From contig CAVXIR010000007.1 in NCBI GenBank assembly GCA_963761975.1, positions 186,001-250,000 on the forward strand: a stretch of DNA of 64,000 nt, in the 5' to 3' direction. Below are positions 1 through 10,551 of the stretch, in pieces. How positions within the stretch are numbered: the first letter of the stretch is position 1; each line of letters begins with the position of its first letter. The notes beneath the pieces are model-generated. The model did not search any database and had not been told where the DNA came from. It worked only from the letters and a program-made list of their open reading frames with translations. The position numbers and the translations under genes were made by a program. Source of the DNA: JAMQPK01 sp963761975 (GTDB lineage Bacteria; Acidobacteriota; Vicinamibacteria; Vicinamibacterales; JAMQPK01).

Positions 1-367
1 GTTCAGAGTGAAATCCCGTGCCCACCTCCAGCAGCGCGCCGACTCTGCCGCGGATTTCTGCTCTGCCGTGAGTGGGCTCAGTGATGCGAGAGAGGATTTT
101 GAGGAATGTCGACTTGCCCGCGCCATTGCGGCCGATGACGCCGACCACTTCACCTTGGGCTACGGAAAGCGAACAATCCCTCAAGGCCCAGAACTCGCCG
201 CCCGGGATCTGTGCGGATTCGCCTCGAAGGACCGCTTGAAGCCGATGATAGGGTGAAAGCGCCAGACGATTGATTTGCTCACGGAGCGTGAGTCGGCGCT
301 CCAGTTTAGCGCCAATATTGAAAAGCTTTCCGAGACCCTCTGCAACAATTGCGTCGTTAAACGACAT
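1..367 (-). CDS. Polysaccharide ABC exporter ATP-binding protein (Wzt/TagH type), 3' end outside window
   Basis: The ATPase of an ABC-2 polysaccharide exporter; it would power export of an undecaprenyl-linked glycan through the permease encoded immediately upstream. The visible 122 residues start MSFNDAIVAEGLGKLF and contain a clear Walker A, GRNGAGKST, near residue 80, then the SRITEPTHGRAEIRGRV segment typical of Wzt/TagH proteins. The leading 40 residues before the fold (KLERRLTLREQINRL) are also usual in this family. The ATG at 367 overlaps the permease stop by 11 bases, which indicates translational coupling. The signature motif, Walker B and any C-terminal carbohydrate-binding domain lie beyond base 1, so substrate-length control cannot be judged. 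Confidence 0.9.
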   Translation of the reverse strand, partial: MSFNDAIVAEGLGKLFNIGAKLERRLTLREQINRLALSPYHRLQAVLRGESAQIPGGEFWALRDCSLSVAQGEVVGVIGRNGAGKSTFLKILSRITEPTHGRAEIRGRVGALLEVGTGFHSE

Positions 368-1220
368 CGGCCAGGTTCCTCTCGAGACGGCGGAAAACGA
401 AGACACCGCTGATGAGCATCAGCACGGCGACCAATGAAGAGACCAGAATGATCGGTCCTGGTGCGGTGTCCGTTCCGAGCAGCGCCCAGCGAAACCCTTC
501 GACAACGCCGACCATTGGATTAATGGCGTACACCTGACGCCAGGATTCCGAGAGAAGACTCGACGGATACGCGATAGGGGTTGCCAGCAACCAGATCTCG
601 ACAAGAAACGGGATGACGTAGCGCACATCCCGGAATCGCACGTTGAGGGCGGCCAGCCAGAGACCCGCGCCAAGGCTCGTCGTGACCGTCAGCAGAATAA
701 GACCTGGAATGAGGATGACGTTCGTCGTCGGGATAAAGCCATACAGGATCATCATGCCCATAAGCACCAGGAACGCCAGGATGAAGTCGACCACACCAAC
801 CAGAACGCTGGCAATCGGCATCGCGAGCCGCGGAAAGTAGACCTTGCGCAGCAGGTTGGCACCATTCACGAGGGAGTTCGAGGCCTGCGTCAGACCCGTC
901 GTGAAGAGGGTCCACGGCACAAGCGCGGTAAACGTGAAGATGGGATAAGGCAGTCCATCGGATGGCACCTTGGCGAGGCGGCCGAAGAAAAGGCTGAAAA
1001 CGAGCATCGTGATGACTGGTTGTAGAATGGCCCAAAGAGCGCCGAGCACTGTTTGCTTGTAACGCACTTTCACGTCCCGCCAAGCCAGGAAGAAGACAAG
1101 CTCTCGATAGTGCAGCAGTTCACGCAGATTCAGTCGCATCCAGCCACGACTGGGTTCGATAGTGATAACCGGCACATCGGCCGTGTGCTTGCCGGCGATC
1201 AGCACGTTCTGACTAAGCAT
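357..1220 (-). CDS. Polysaccharide ABC exporter permease (Wzm/TagG type)
   Basis: Inner-membrane permease of an ABC-2 exporter, 287 residues, the usual length for Wzm/TagG. About six hydrophobic spans are visible from residue 75 onward, after a cytoplasmic start with RELVFFLAWRDVKVRYKQT, the amphipathic signature of this family. The family-typical PVITMLVFSLFFGRLAKVP and LLRKVYFPRLAMPIA segments are present. It pairs with the ATPase that overlaps its 3' end, and its own start overlaps the upstream O-antigen ligase-like gene by 8 bases. Together they form an ABC-dependent export route that coexists in this window with Wza/Wzc proteins and a Wzx-like flippase. Confidence 0.93.
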   Translation of the reverse strand: MLSQNVLIAGKHTADVPVITIEPSRGWMRLNLRELLHYRELVFFLAWRDVKVRYKQTVLGALWAILQPVITMLVFSLFFGRLAKVPSDGLPYPIFTFTALVPWTLFTTGLTQASNSLVNGANLLRKVYFPRLAMPIASVLVGVVDFILAFLVLMGMMILYGFIPTTNVILIPGLILLTVTTSLGAGLWLAALNVRFRDVRYVIPFLVEIWLLATPIAYPSSLLSESWRQVYAINPMVGVVEGFRWALLGTDTAPGPIILVSSLVAVLMLISGVFVFRRLERNLADVV

Positions 1221-2583
1221 GGGTACTCACTTCCTTCGCCTTTCTCCACGTCATACACGTGTGTTCCTCCAAGCGTTCCGATGGAGCGCGATGTGCGGCT
1301 ATCGCCGCAAGGACAACGAATAGCGCCGCGTTGGCGGGAACCTGAAGGCTGAAGTCCACCGTCTCCTGCATGGCCATAAGTAACAATCCGACGACTGCGC
1401 CAACACGGATCCATCTGGTCACGCCATCACTCGAAGGCTCACGAAACCGGCGGCGCGTCTCCCGCGTGAAGAATGCCAGAGTCGCAAGAGTCGGAAGCCC
1501 GACCAGGATGCCCCCCTCCGCTGCGAGCTGCAGATAGTCGTTATGAGCTCCTTCATAGGGTTCATCAAGTTCGGCCGTGGGGTATGACGACACAATGCGC
1601 CGATAAGAGTTGAAACCAGATCCGGTGATGGGAAAATCCCGTGCAATCGCGATCGCCTGGCGCCAAATCGGCACCCGGCCGTGAGCGGTTGACCACGAGG
1701 CAGTGGCGAAGCGGTCCACGATCGGCTGCGCTCCCGTGACCACGACGCCGGCAACCAGCAACGCGATAAGCGGGCCTGCGACGAGAATTCGTGTTCTTGC
1801 GGCGGTTCGACGACGCATCACTAATCCGGCCATCATGACGACTGTCAGGGCAAGCCCGAGGATGCCCGCGCGAGACTTGGTCTGCACCAGCGCCACGGCC
1901 ATGACTGTGGCCGCGGATTGAAGGGCCAGAATCCGGACAGTGCACGCGCGACGTGATTGCTCGACGACTGCACAGAGATAGCCCAAGGTGAGAGCCAGCG
2001 TCATCAGCATCCACCCGACGTAATGGTTCTTACTGGAGAACGGTCCGTGAGGAGTACTGTCCGGGGGAAACGGCAACCCTACCGTGCGGTAAATGCCAGC
2101 CCACGGCGTGCTCGTCTCGGCGATCCCGACCAGCGCGACGAGCGTGCCGAGCATGGCGAGGCCGGTGGTCAAACGGCGAGCGCCATCGTTGCCCATTGTC
2201 CTGACAACGCCGATGAAGAACAGGTAGAGCGCCACCAGGAATGTCAGAGCCAGTCGTGTTGCGGTCGGATCAATTGAAAGCGGGCGAGCTGTCGGCGAGC
2301 CTCCATGGCCTGCCATCGTCATGCCCGGACTGATCACGCTGAGCCATGTCGCAGGCAAGGGAATCAACTGCAGAAACACTGCGGCGCATACGCTCGCCAG
2401 CGCGAAGTAGAGCCCGCGTCCAATGTGTCCTGGCTCTTTAAGGTTGACGAACGTGCCTGCACCATAGGCGGCCATTCCTGCCATCAAAGGCCCGTATCCC
2501 CATGGTCTGCTGGCTCCCAGCGCCAAGACTCCCCACGCCAGAAGCGCGATCACGGCCCAAATCCGGGACCCAGCACCAGTCAT
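1213..2583 (-). CDS. O-antigen ligase / Wzy-like polysaccharide polymerase
   Basis: A polytopic membrane protein of 456 residues with about 10-12 hydrophobic spans. The large periplasmic loop carries EGAHNDYLQLAAEGG near residue 345, the diagnostic motif of the Wzy_C/WaaL superfamily, which transfers or polymerises undecaprenyl-linked glycans. TQSRAGILGLAL-like text (TKSRAGILGLALTVV) before this loop also fits. Whether it ligates, polymerises, or moves glycan to protein cannot be decided from sequence. Its ATG overlaps the stop of the dehydratase gene by 4 bases (ATGA), and it is followed by the ABC exporter genes. Confidence 0.88.
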   Translation of the reverse strand: MTGAGSRIWAVIALLAWGVLALGASRPWGYGPLMAGMAAYGAGTFVNLKEPGHIGRGLYFALASVCAAVFLQLIPLPATWLSVISPGMTMAGHGGSPTARPLSIDPTATRLALTFLVALYLFFIGVVRTMGNDGARRLTTGLAMLGTLVALVGIAETSTPWAGIYRTVGLPFPPDSTPHGPFSSKNHYVGWMLMTLALTLGYLCAVVEQSRRACTVRILALQSAATVMAVALVQTKSRAGILGLALTVVMMAGLVMRRRTAARTRILVAGPLIALLVAGVVVTGAQPIVDRFATASWSTAHGRVPIWRQAIAIARDFPITGSGFNSYRRIVSSYPTAELDEPYEGAHNDYLQLAAEGGILVGLPTLATLAFFTRETRRRFREPSSDGVTRWIRVGAVVGLLLMAMQETVDFSLQVPANAALFVVLAAIAAHRAPSERLEEHTCMTWRKAKEVSTHA

Positions 2584-4880
2584 CGCGCTGTGGTGCGCAC
2601 CACTGTCTGCTCAGGCTGGGGCAGCCATGCAGGGTCAAGCGACGGAAGCGTTAATAGCTCGGATGTCGCGGGCACTCCGCCGATCTGACGAAACGCCAGG
2701 TCGATCGCGCGGAGATCGGGCTGATCGAAGGGCGTGACCATGGGTGCCGGAGCTGGAGTGGCAACGGCGATCCACCCGCGCCACCCGCATTCGAAACATC
2801 GATACGGTCGCTTGTGGGTAAACTGCGCACGCAGGTGTTCCAGCGGACCACTCACACGGGAGCGGTGGACGCTGTGGGAGGTGCACGACGAACACGTCGC
2901 ATATCCGGTGACCAGCTCAGACTGAGGCATCGACTCGATCGCGGGATAGCTCGCAACGGAGATCGGTTCCGGCACTGACGATGGGAGTGCCGGGGGGGCC
3001 TCCGCCGCACCAAACTCCGGAACGATTGCGCGCAGCTGCACGATGACCGCATCCGAATCGCCAACGAGGGCGGACCTCTCCAAACCCCTGATCTGCTCTG
3101 ATAGCAAAGCCGCGTGAGGCGCATGACGCGACCGAACCTGCATGACGCTGGCGACCGGCGACGGCCCCGCGATTTCGTCCCGTCCAACGAGCTCTTCGTC
3201 CAGCTTTTCGCCAGGTCGTAGTCCGATGAAGGTGATCGGCACTTCATCTGGTCGGAAGCCCGACAGCCGAATCAGATCTCTTGCGACGTCCAACAGCCGG
3301 ATGGGCTCGCCCATATCCAGCACGTAAATCGAATTGAGCTCGCCGATCGCGGCCGCGTGCAGCACGAGCTGAACCGCCTCGGGAATCAGCATGAAGTACC
3401 GCCGCACATCGGGATGTGTGACCGTGAGGGGGCCCCCCCGCTTCAACTGCTCGACGAATAACGGCACGACGCTGCCGTTGCTGCCCAGCACGTTGCCAAA
3501 CCGAACCGTCACGAATTTCATGCGACTGCCTACGGCCCTCGACTGGAGCATCAGCTCGGCGACGCGTTTGGTAACGCCCATCACGCTTACCGGATTGACG
3601 GCCTTGTCGCTCGAAATCAGGATGAACTGTTCCACGCCGCATTCTTCAGCAAGCTCCGCAGCGATTTCTGTGCCGAGCACGTTGTTCTTCACGGCCTCAC
3701 AAATGTTCAGCTCCATGAGCGGAACGTGCTTGTGAGCGGCGGCATGGAACATGATGTCCGGCCGATGCTGCTGCAGCACCGACCTGAAGCGAGCCCGGTC
3801 GGTGACGTCACCGATGATGGGGTAGGGGGTGGTGCTACTGGCACCGTGCGCAACGAGATCGTTAAGGACGCTGTAGAGACTGTTCTCGTGGCGCTCGTAC
3901 AGAATCAGGGAAGCAGGGCCGAGTGCCGCGATCTGGCGGCAAAGCTCCGCACCGATAGAACCGCCAGCCCCTGTGACGAGAATTGTTTTGCCTTCGATCA
4001 GTCCGAGAAGCGGCTGCCGGCTCAGTCCCACTGGCGTGCGCCGCAACAGGTCCTCCAGTGACAGATCGCGAATCTGACTGGTCGAGACGTGCCCGTCCAG
4101 GATCTCGCGGAGGTGCGGCAGCGTCTTGATCGGCACCTCGAATTGTTCGAGCGCGCGCACCACTCCCCGATACGTGGATGGCTCGGCTCGGGGAATCGTG
4201 ACGATCACTTCATTCGGACGATGACGCTTCATGATCGACGGCAGGTCTGCGCGGGTGCCGAGCACCGGGACGCCGTGAATCCGCTGGCCGACCTTGTTTC
4301 GATCGTCGTCCACGAAGCCGACCGGGTTGTAATCGCTGGAGAGGCGAAGCCTCATCTCTCGTGCCACTGCTTCGCCTGCATCGCCCGCGCCGTAAATCAG
4401 GACCCTGCGCCCGCCCTTTCCGGCGACCAGGTCGCGGTGCGCACGGGCGATGAACCGGACGCCGCCAGCGAAGCCGGTGAGGAGCAGAGCGTCAATCAGC
4501 AAAATAGATCGCGGATAGTGGGTGAGCCCGACCGGTTCTTCGATGAACGCCAGAAATGCCAACGAGCTCAACCCGACACTCAGGAGAATGTTGAGCAGAT
4601 CCCGGACGCTCGTGTAACGCCACAGACCCTCATACAACCTGAATACGACGAACATCGTCCCGCGAGCCACCAGCAACGTGGCCAGCAAATCTCGCCAGAG
4701 CGTGCCGTAATTGGACGGGATGTTTCCGTCGAAACGAATGGCAAAGGCAATGTAGCTCGATGCGACAGCCAACCCCATGTGGAAAAGCCAGATGACCGCT
4801 CCCCGATACCGGAGCAGCCAATCCGGGAGAACTGGTAATTCACCAGAGCGGGGGGTCTTACTTGAATCTGAACGAAGCAT
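2580..4880 (-). CDS. Membrane-bound UDP-GlcNAc 4,6-dehydratase (PglF/CapD/WbpM-like) with C-terminal zinc ribbon
   Basis: Probably converts UDP-GlcNAc to the 4-keto-6-deoxy sugar, first step toward UDP-bacillosamine-type sugars. The protein has four N-terminal membrane spans (about residues 25-140), a first Rossmann fold with LIYGAGDAGEAVAREM (161-176), and a second with ILVTGAGGSIGAEL (300-313). The active-site region SSDKAVNPVSVMG (423-435) has Met where short SDRs have Tyr, as expected for long-form dehydratases. Length is 766 residues against about 600-650 in the family. The extra tail holds Cys663-x2-Cys666 and Cys695-x2-Cys698 around an Arg-rich segment, a likely zinc ribbon ending CFECGWRGW. 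The aminotransferase follows at 18 bases upstream in coordinates, giving a PglF-PglE-PglD-PglC order. Confidence 0.9.
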   Translation of the reverse strand: MLRSDSSKTPRSGELPVLPDWLLRYRGAVIWLFHMGLAVASSYIAFAIRFDGNIPSNYGTLWRDLLATLLVARGTMFVVFRLYEGLWRYTSVRDLLNILLSVGLSSLAFLAFIEEPVGLTHYPRSILLIDALLLTGFAGGVRFIARAHRDLVAGKGGRRVLIYGAGDAGEAVAREMRLRLSSDYNPVGFVDDDRNKVGQRIHGVPVLGTRADLPSIMKRHRPNEVIVTIPRAEPSTYRGVVRALEQFEVPIKTLPHLREILDGHVSTSQIRDLSLEDLLRRTPVGLSRQPLLGLIEGKTILVTGAGGSIGAELCRQIAALGPASLILYERHENSLYSVLNDLVAHGASSTTPYPIIGDVTDRARFRSVLQQHRPDIMFHAAAHKHVPLMELNICEAVKNNVLGTEIAAELAEECGVEQFILISSDKAVNPVSVMGVTKRVAELMLQSRAVGSRMKFVTVRFGNVLGSNGSVVPLFVEQLKRGGPLTVTHPDVRRYFMLIPEAVQLVLHAAAIGELNSIYVLDMGEPIRLLDVARDLIRLSGFRPDEVPITFIGLRPGEKLDEELVGRDEIAGPSPVASVMQVRSRHAPHAALLSEQIRGLERSALVGDSDAVIVQLRAIVPEFGAAEAPPALPSSVPEPISVASYPAIESMPQSELVTGYATCSSCTSHSVHRSRVSGPLEHLRAQFTHKRPYRCFECGWRGWIAVATPAPAPMVTPFDQPDLRAIDLAFRQIGGVPATSELLTLPSLDPAWLPQPEQTVVRTTAR

Positions 4881-4898
4881 GATTTGCGTTTGTGCGGT

Positions 4899-6073
<1,175 letters not shown>

Positions 6074-6074
<1 letters not shown>

Positions 6075-6733
6075 CAGTGGTTGACGGAGAGCGCAGTCGT
6101 CTTCAAGGTCAGTACGCGGGCGGGCGAGCCGACCGCCATGACGCCATCTGGCACATCTCTGGTGACAACGGCGCCGGCGCCGACAACGCTCCATGCGCCG
6201 ACTCGACGGCCGGGCAGCACAACTGCGCCGATGCCGATGAGCGTGCCTTGACCAATGGTCACCTCACCACCCAGTCGTGCTCCAGGCGCGATATGTGCGT
6301 GATCGCCGATCAAAGTGTGATGATCGATGCTGCAACCGGTGTTGAGAATCACATTCGAGCCAATGCATGCGCCTGCGTTGACGATCACGCCCGCGCCGAC
6401 CACAGTGCCGTGACGGATCACGCAGTGTTCCGACAGAACCGCGCTTGGATGGCGCGCTGTCGCAAAGCGCTCGGACGAACGGGAGAGAAGAGCGAAGAGA
6501 CGCCGCCGTGTGAGGTTGTCTCCAATGCCGATGATGACCGCGTCGTGCTCGAACTTGTCACGCTGGTCGATGGAGCCAATGACCGGCAGGTTCAGGAGCA
6601 CACTGCCCCACAGATTCTCGTTGTGGTCCAGATATCCGCATGGATATTCGTGGGCGCCCTGCCGTGACGCCGTCAGAAGTATGTCGGCCACGACCTGGCC
6701 GTGACCGCCGGCGCCGATGACGAGGACTCGCAT
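6074..6733 (-). CDS. Sugar O/N-acetyltransferase with left-handed beta-helix (PglD/NeuD/EpsM-like)
   Basis: A 219-residue acetyltransferase that would acetylate the amino group installed by the neighbouring aminotransferase. The N-terminal Rossmann-like half begins MRVLVIGAGGHGQVVAD, the hallmark of the PglD/NeuD group. The C-terminal half shows hexapeptide repeats such as VIVNAGACIGSNVILNTG and the catalytic-type His pair in CSIDHHTLIGDHAHIAPG. The ATG at 6733 is chosen because it opens the conserved fold and sits one base after the phosphoglycosyl transferase stop. The frame continues upstream to 6877 only as the overlapping transferase sequence. Confidence 0.93.
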
Positions 6734-6734
6734 A

Positions 6735-7350
6735 TTACTGGCGCTCGCTTCCCAGAAATTCGTACATCGTGGCCTCGCCTGGAGCAGTGACGCCGCGTCG
6801 GCGGATGACAGACCCAATCGTGCGCAGGAGAATTCGAAGATCGAGACCGAGCGACTGGTGATCCACGTACCACACATCCATGGCCAGCCGCTCCTCCCAC
6901 GTTAGTGCGTTTCGGCCGTTGATCTGGGCCCAGCCCGTGACTCCGGGCTTCACCTCGTGGCGTCGCATTTGCGTGGCGTTGTAGCGATTCAGGGTACTGC
7001 ATGAGAAGAGGCCGCGGGCCGACGAGGCTCATGTCGCCCTTCAGCACGTTGATCAATTGCGGCAGCTCGTCGAGACTCGATGCTCGCAGCAGCCGTCCCG
7101 TTCGGTCAAGGCGATCCTGGTCGGCTGACGCCGGTGATGGCTGATCGAGCCGCATCGTTCGAAACTTGAGAATGACGAACGGGCGGCCATTGAGGCCGGG
7201 TCGCTGTTGACGGAACAAGACGGGAGCGCCGAGGGTGCAGCGAACCACAACCGCGACGACTGCCATCAGCGGGGACAGCACAAACAGTGCTGTCGCTGCG
7301 GCGACGAGATCGAGTAGCCGCCTACCCGCACGAATGAAAGGCCGTTTCAC
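6735..7350 (-). CDS. Phosphoglycosyl-1-phosphate transferase (PglC/EpsL-like), one frameshift
   Basis: Initiating sugar transferase that would move a sugar-1-phosphate, plausibly diacetylbacillosamine-type, onto undecaprenyl phosphate. It is the short form with one N-terminal re-entrant helix (LLDLVAAATALFVLSPLMA), then PVLFRQQRPGLNGRPF, KFRTM, and the catalytic Asp-Glu in SSLDELPQLINVLKGDMS. The frame breaks at the CCC/GGG run at 6992-6994: the first frame runs off after LLMQY, while the next frame resumes YNATQMRRHEVKPGVTGWAQ exactly where the family needs it. One extra base explains this. The start is a GTG at 7350 overlapping the glycosyltransferase stop by 4 bases (GTGA). Confidence 0.85.
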
Positions 7351-8552
7351 GAGTGAGTCGGATGTGGGATCGAGCTGGGCAAGGCGCCTGTAGCCGGCGC
7401 AATACCTTTTTCTATTAGAAGGCGGGCGTACGCGGCTTTGACGATGCCGAATACACGCTCCTCGTCAAAACTCTCGACCGCCTTTTCGCGACCCGCCCTT
7501 CCCATCCGTTTCGCCAGATCCTTGTGCGTCAGAAGCGTGGCGATCGCGCCGGCGAGGGCTGACGGGGATCCCACCGGAACGAGCAAACCGTTGCGCCCGT
7601 GCTCAACGACCTCGCGGCAGCCCGGTATGTCGGTGACGACACAGGGCACGCCCATCGCCGATGCCTCCATCGGCGAGCGTGGAACGCCTTCACGAGACGA
7701 GGGGAGGACGAAGACATCCATCATGCCGTAGAGCAGAGGCATGTCGGTCCGAAGTCCCGTGAAGATACAGCCTTCGCCGAGCCCGCAGTTCTTTGCCTGC
7801 TCTGGTGTGACGGCGTCGGGCTTATCGCTGTCGGCGGGGCCAATAACGAGCAACTGTGCGTCGGGCACCTGCGCGCGAACCAGGCACATCGCATGGATCA
7901 GATCCAGGACGCCTTTTTCGCGCACGAGCCGTCCGACAAAGCCAACGACCGGCCGCGTGGCATCGATGCCGAGGGCTTTCCGAGCCGCGTCCAGATCGTC
8001 CTGATTGAGACGGCTACGATCGAACTGGCGGGTATCTATGCCATTGCCGAGGAGTGCTATCCGCTCGGGCTCGCAGAATTTCTCACGAACCATTCCCGCC
8101 ATCGCCTCGCGACTCTGGCAGAGCACCAGATCCGCGCACGATGCGGCGATTCTTGCCATCGTGACGAGCAGCCAGCGCCGCAGGCGGCTGCTGCCTGAGT
8201 GATCGTAAATGCCTCGAAACGTATCCACGACAATCGGGACACCCGCCATGCGTGCAGCAAGCTGCCCGAGCAGCTCGGCCTTCGGCGTATGACAGTGCAC
8301 GATCGTGAATCGTTCTCGCCGCATGATTTGGTAGAGTCGCCACAACGCCGCCAAATCGGCGAGGGGCGTAATCGACCTGGTCATGTTCACCGCAACGTGG
8401 CGAATGCCTCGCTCACGCAGAGCCGCCACGTGTGGTCCGGTTGCGGATAGCCCGGTGATTGAATATCCCGCCTGGTTCAGACTCTGCAGTTGGTTGAGCA
8501 GCAGAAATCGGAGCGACAGGTCGACCGTGGCCACATGGGCGACCTTGATCAC
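7347..8552 (-). CDS. GT4-family glycosyltransferase
   Basis: A 401-residue GT-B glycosyltransferase of family GT4, expected in the cytoplasm adding a sugar to the undecaprenyl-linked acceptor. The N-terminal half carries HCHTPKAELLGQLAARMAG, typical of PglA-like enzymes. The C-terminal donor-binding half has VGFVGRLVREKGVLDLI and the EX7E element in REGVPRSPMEASAMG. It starts with GTG at 8552, overlapping the stop of the upstream glycosyltransferase by one base, and its own stop overlaps the phosphoglycosyl transferase start. Acceptor and donor sugar cannot be read from the sequence. Confidence 0.92.
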   Translation of the reverse strand: MIKVAHVATVDLSLRFLLLNQLQSLNQAGYSITGLSATGPHVAALRERGIRHVAVNMTRSITPLADLAALWRLYQIMRRERFTIVHCHTPKAELLGQLAARMAGVPIVVDTFRGIYDHSGSSRLRRWLLVTMARIAASCADLVLCQSREAMAGMVREKFCEPERIALLGNGIDTRQFDRSRLNQDDLDAARKALGIDATRPVVGFVGRLVREKGVLDLIHAMCLVRAQVPDAQLLVIGPADSDKPDAVTPEQAKNCGLGEGCIFTGLRTDMPLLYGMMDVFVLPSSREGVPRSPMEASAMGVPCVVTDIPGCREVVEHGRNGLLVPVGSPSALAGAIATLLTHKDLAKRMGRAGREKAVESFDEERVFGIVKAAYARLLIEKGIAPATGALPSSIPHPTHS

Positions 8553-9754
8553 TAAGCGGCCTCCTCGAGAATTTCTTTGTATAGAAGCTCGATGGCTTTC
8601 ACACGGCGTTTCACGTGATACTCGCCTTCGACTTGTGCGGCACCGGCCGTACCCATCAGCGCACGTCGCTTCGCATCATTCAAGAGCTGAAGCACGCAAT
8701 GGCTCAACTCGTCGATCGCGCCGACCGAAGCGAGCAGTCCGGCCTCACCGGCTGCAACCACGTCCGGGATTCCACCCACACGTGTGGAAACGATCGGCTT
8801 GCCGAGCGCCATCGCTTCCAGAAGCGCGATCGGGAGGCCCTCGAACTCAGACGTCATCAAGAACACGTCCATTGCCGCCATCAGCCGCCGGCCATCCGGA
8901 CGAAAGCCGGGCATTCGGACGCAGTGTGACAGGCCGAGCGCCGCTACACGCTCGCGAATTTCACATTCGAGGGGACCACCGCCAACCAGAAGGAACGTCA
9001 CGTCCGAGCGGCATGCGACAACGCGTGCGGCAACCTCCAGCCAGTCGGTGAGCCGTTTCTGGGATCGAAAGACCGCAACGGTTCCGACCACCAGATGCGT
9101 TCCGGGAATGTCCAGCTCACCTCGTACGCCGAGTCCCCTCGCTGCTTCTGCTCGGACCTGTTCAACGGGCACGCCATTGGGCACTGTCATGACGCGAGTG
9201 CGATCGTTGAGCCCACTGCGGCCAATTGACGCCGCAACTTCGCCGGAGACCGCCAGTACGCGACGATTCCAGCCGTACGTTGCGGCATTTGCCCACCGCG
9301 TCACTGCGTGATAACGCTCCTGCAGATTGTGTTCGGTATAGACGACAGGCACCGACGACCACCGTCCTAAGAGGCGTGCCAGAATGCCGGCAATGGGCAA
9401 GTCGGCCTGGATAACATCGAAGCGCTCACGCCGCTGAAGCGCCACGAGGTGTCGCATGGCCAGTGGGAGTCGTGTCATCCCCGCCAACGAACTCGTGCGT
9501 CCTGGTGTCGCGCTTTCTTTGACGGACGAACCTCCCAGGCTATGAACGGGAATTCCAGCACGCTCGAGCTCCGGCACCAGGAACCGCTTCCATGGCAACA
9601 GGTACCCGACGTGATAGTCGAACTGGATCCGATCGAGAAATGGGAGCGAATCAACCAGCAGGCGCTCGGCGCCGCCGAGTCCAAGGCCCTTGATCAGAAC
9701 GAGAACCTTGGCTCGCGTCGCGGCACGCTGACGATGTATCCGTGTGGCGGTCAC
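8552..9754 (-). CDS. GT4-family glycosyltransferase
   Basis: A second GT-B, GT4-type glycosyltransferase. Landmarks are LIKGLGLGGAERLL at the N-terminus, YTEHNLQERYHAVT in the acceptor half, VGTVAVFRSQKRLTDWL in the linker, and the EX7E motif in FEGLPIALLEAMALG. I start it at the GTG at 9754, which forms a GTGA overlap with the deacetylase stop and gives 400 residues; an ATG at 9784 inside the deacetylase would add ten residues. It is one of only two glycosyltransferases in this operon besides the initiating enzyme, so the repeat unit may be short or other transferases lie elsewhere. Confidence 0.9.
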   Translation of the reverse strand: MTATRIHRQRAATRAKVLVLIKGLGLGGAERLLVDSLPFLDRIQFDYHVGYLLPWKRFLVPELERAGIPVHSLGGSSVKESATPGRTSSLAGMTRLPLAMRHLVALQRRERFDVIQADLPIAGILARLLGRWSSVPVVYTEHNLQERYHAVTRWANAATYGWNRRVLAVSGEVAASIGRSGLNDRTRVMTVPNGVPVEQVRAEAARGLGVRGELDIPGTHLVVGTVAVFRSQKRLTDWLEVAARVVACRSDVTFLLVGGGPLECEIRERVAALGLSHCVRMPGFRPDGRRLMAAMDVFLMTSEFEGLPIALLEAMALGKPIVSTRVGGIPDVVAAGEAGLLASVGAIDELSHCVLQLLNDAKRRALMGTAGAAQVEGEYHVKRRVKAIELLYKEILEEAA

Positions 9755-10551
9755 GTCAGCGCCCTGGCGTAGCTGGCCGCCCATTCTTCCAGCCAGACCG
9801 TTGCGTGCACCACAGGTGCCAGGCGGACGGGCATGTCCCGGCGAACGGGAATGCGCCCAAGACGAAGATGGTGGAATCGGCCGGCGATGTTTTGTCGTCC
9901 GCCCGCGACGACGGCAGTGCGGTATGCGATGCCGACTGCTTTTTCAACGGCGACGGACCATTTCGCTTGCGGATAGCAGAAATGCTCGACCATTCGTCCG
10001 GTGCGATCCTCAAGCCGTTCGCGCGATCGCTGCAGGTCCGCGCGAAGATCGCCGGCAGTCAAAAGACGTAGGTCCCGGTGGCACCAGCTATGGGATCCGA
10101 TTGTGATGAGCGGTTCCGCCGCCAGCTCGCGCAGCGCGCTCCATTTGATGGGTCCCAGCCCTTCGGCTCCCCTGAGTGGCGACGCCGTTGTGCCCTCAAC
10201 GAAACCTACTGGGACATAGAACGTGCACGGAATCTCGAGCTCCCTGAGACTTGGCCACGCGCGGGTTCGAAAGTTGTCAAACCCGTCGTCGAACGTGACG
10301 ACAACCAGCGGCCGGGCGCTGTCCGTCCCGGCTTCCAAGTGGCGCACCGCATCGGCCAGCGAGACGACCTGGGCGAACTCGTGGAGTTCACACAACTGGG
10401 CCCGAAAGACATCGATCGGAAGATCGACGACCGACGGAGTATCGGCACCGACCAGGTGATAGGCGAGGATCGTCACACCGCGCGATTCGTGTGACACGAG
10501 CGGCTGGGCTGTTCGAGCCGCTTTGCGGGCCATGCGCGCCAGCCACTTCAT
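9751..10551 (-). CDS. Polysaccharide deacetylase (NodB/CE4 domain)
   Basis: A 266-residue CE4 deacetylase that would remove N-acetyl or O-acetyl groups from the polymer or its precursor. Conserved motifs are TFDDGFDN (motif 1, metal and catalytic Asp), SHSWCHRDL (motif 2, metal-binding His pair) and CYPQAKW (motif 3). No clear signal peptide is seen, so it may act on a cytoplasmic or membrane-bound intermediate. The ATG at 10551 overlaps the stop of the preceding gene by 4 bases (ATGA) and opens MKWLARMARKAARTAQ. A longer frame to 10794 is only overlap with that gene. Confidence 0.92.
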   Translation of the reverse strand: MKWLARMARKAARTAQPLVSHESRGVTILAYHLVGADTPSVVDLPIDVFRAQLCELHEFAQVVSLADAVRHLEAGTDSARPLVVVTFDDGFDNFRTRAWPSLRELEIPCTFYVPVGFVEGTTASPLRGAEGLGPIKWSALRELAAEPLITIGSHSWCHRDLRLLTAGDLRADLQRSRERLEDRTGRMVEHFCYPQAKWSVAVEKAVGIAYRTAVVAGGRQNIAGRFHHLRLGRIPVRRDMPVRLAPVVHATVWLEEWAASYARALT

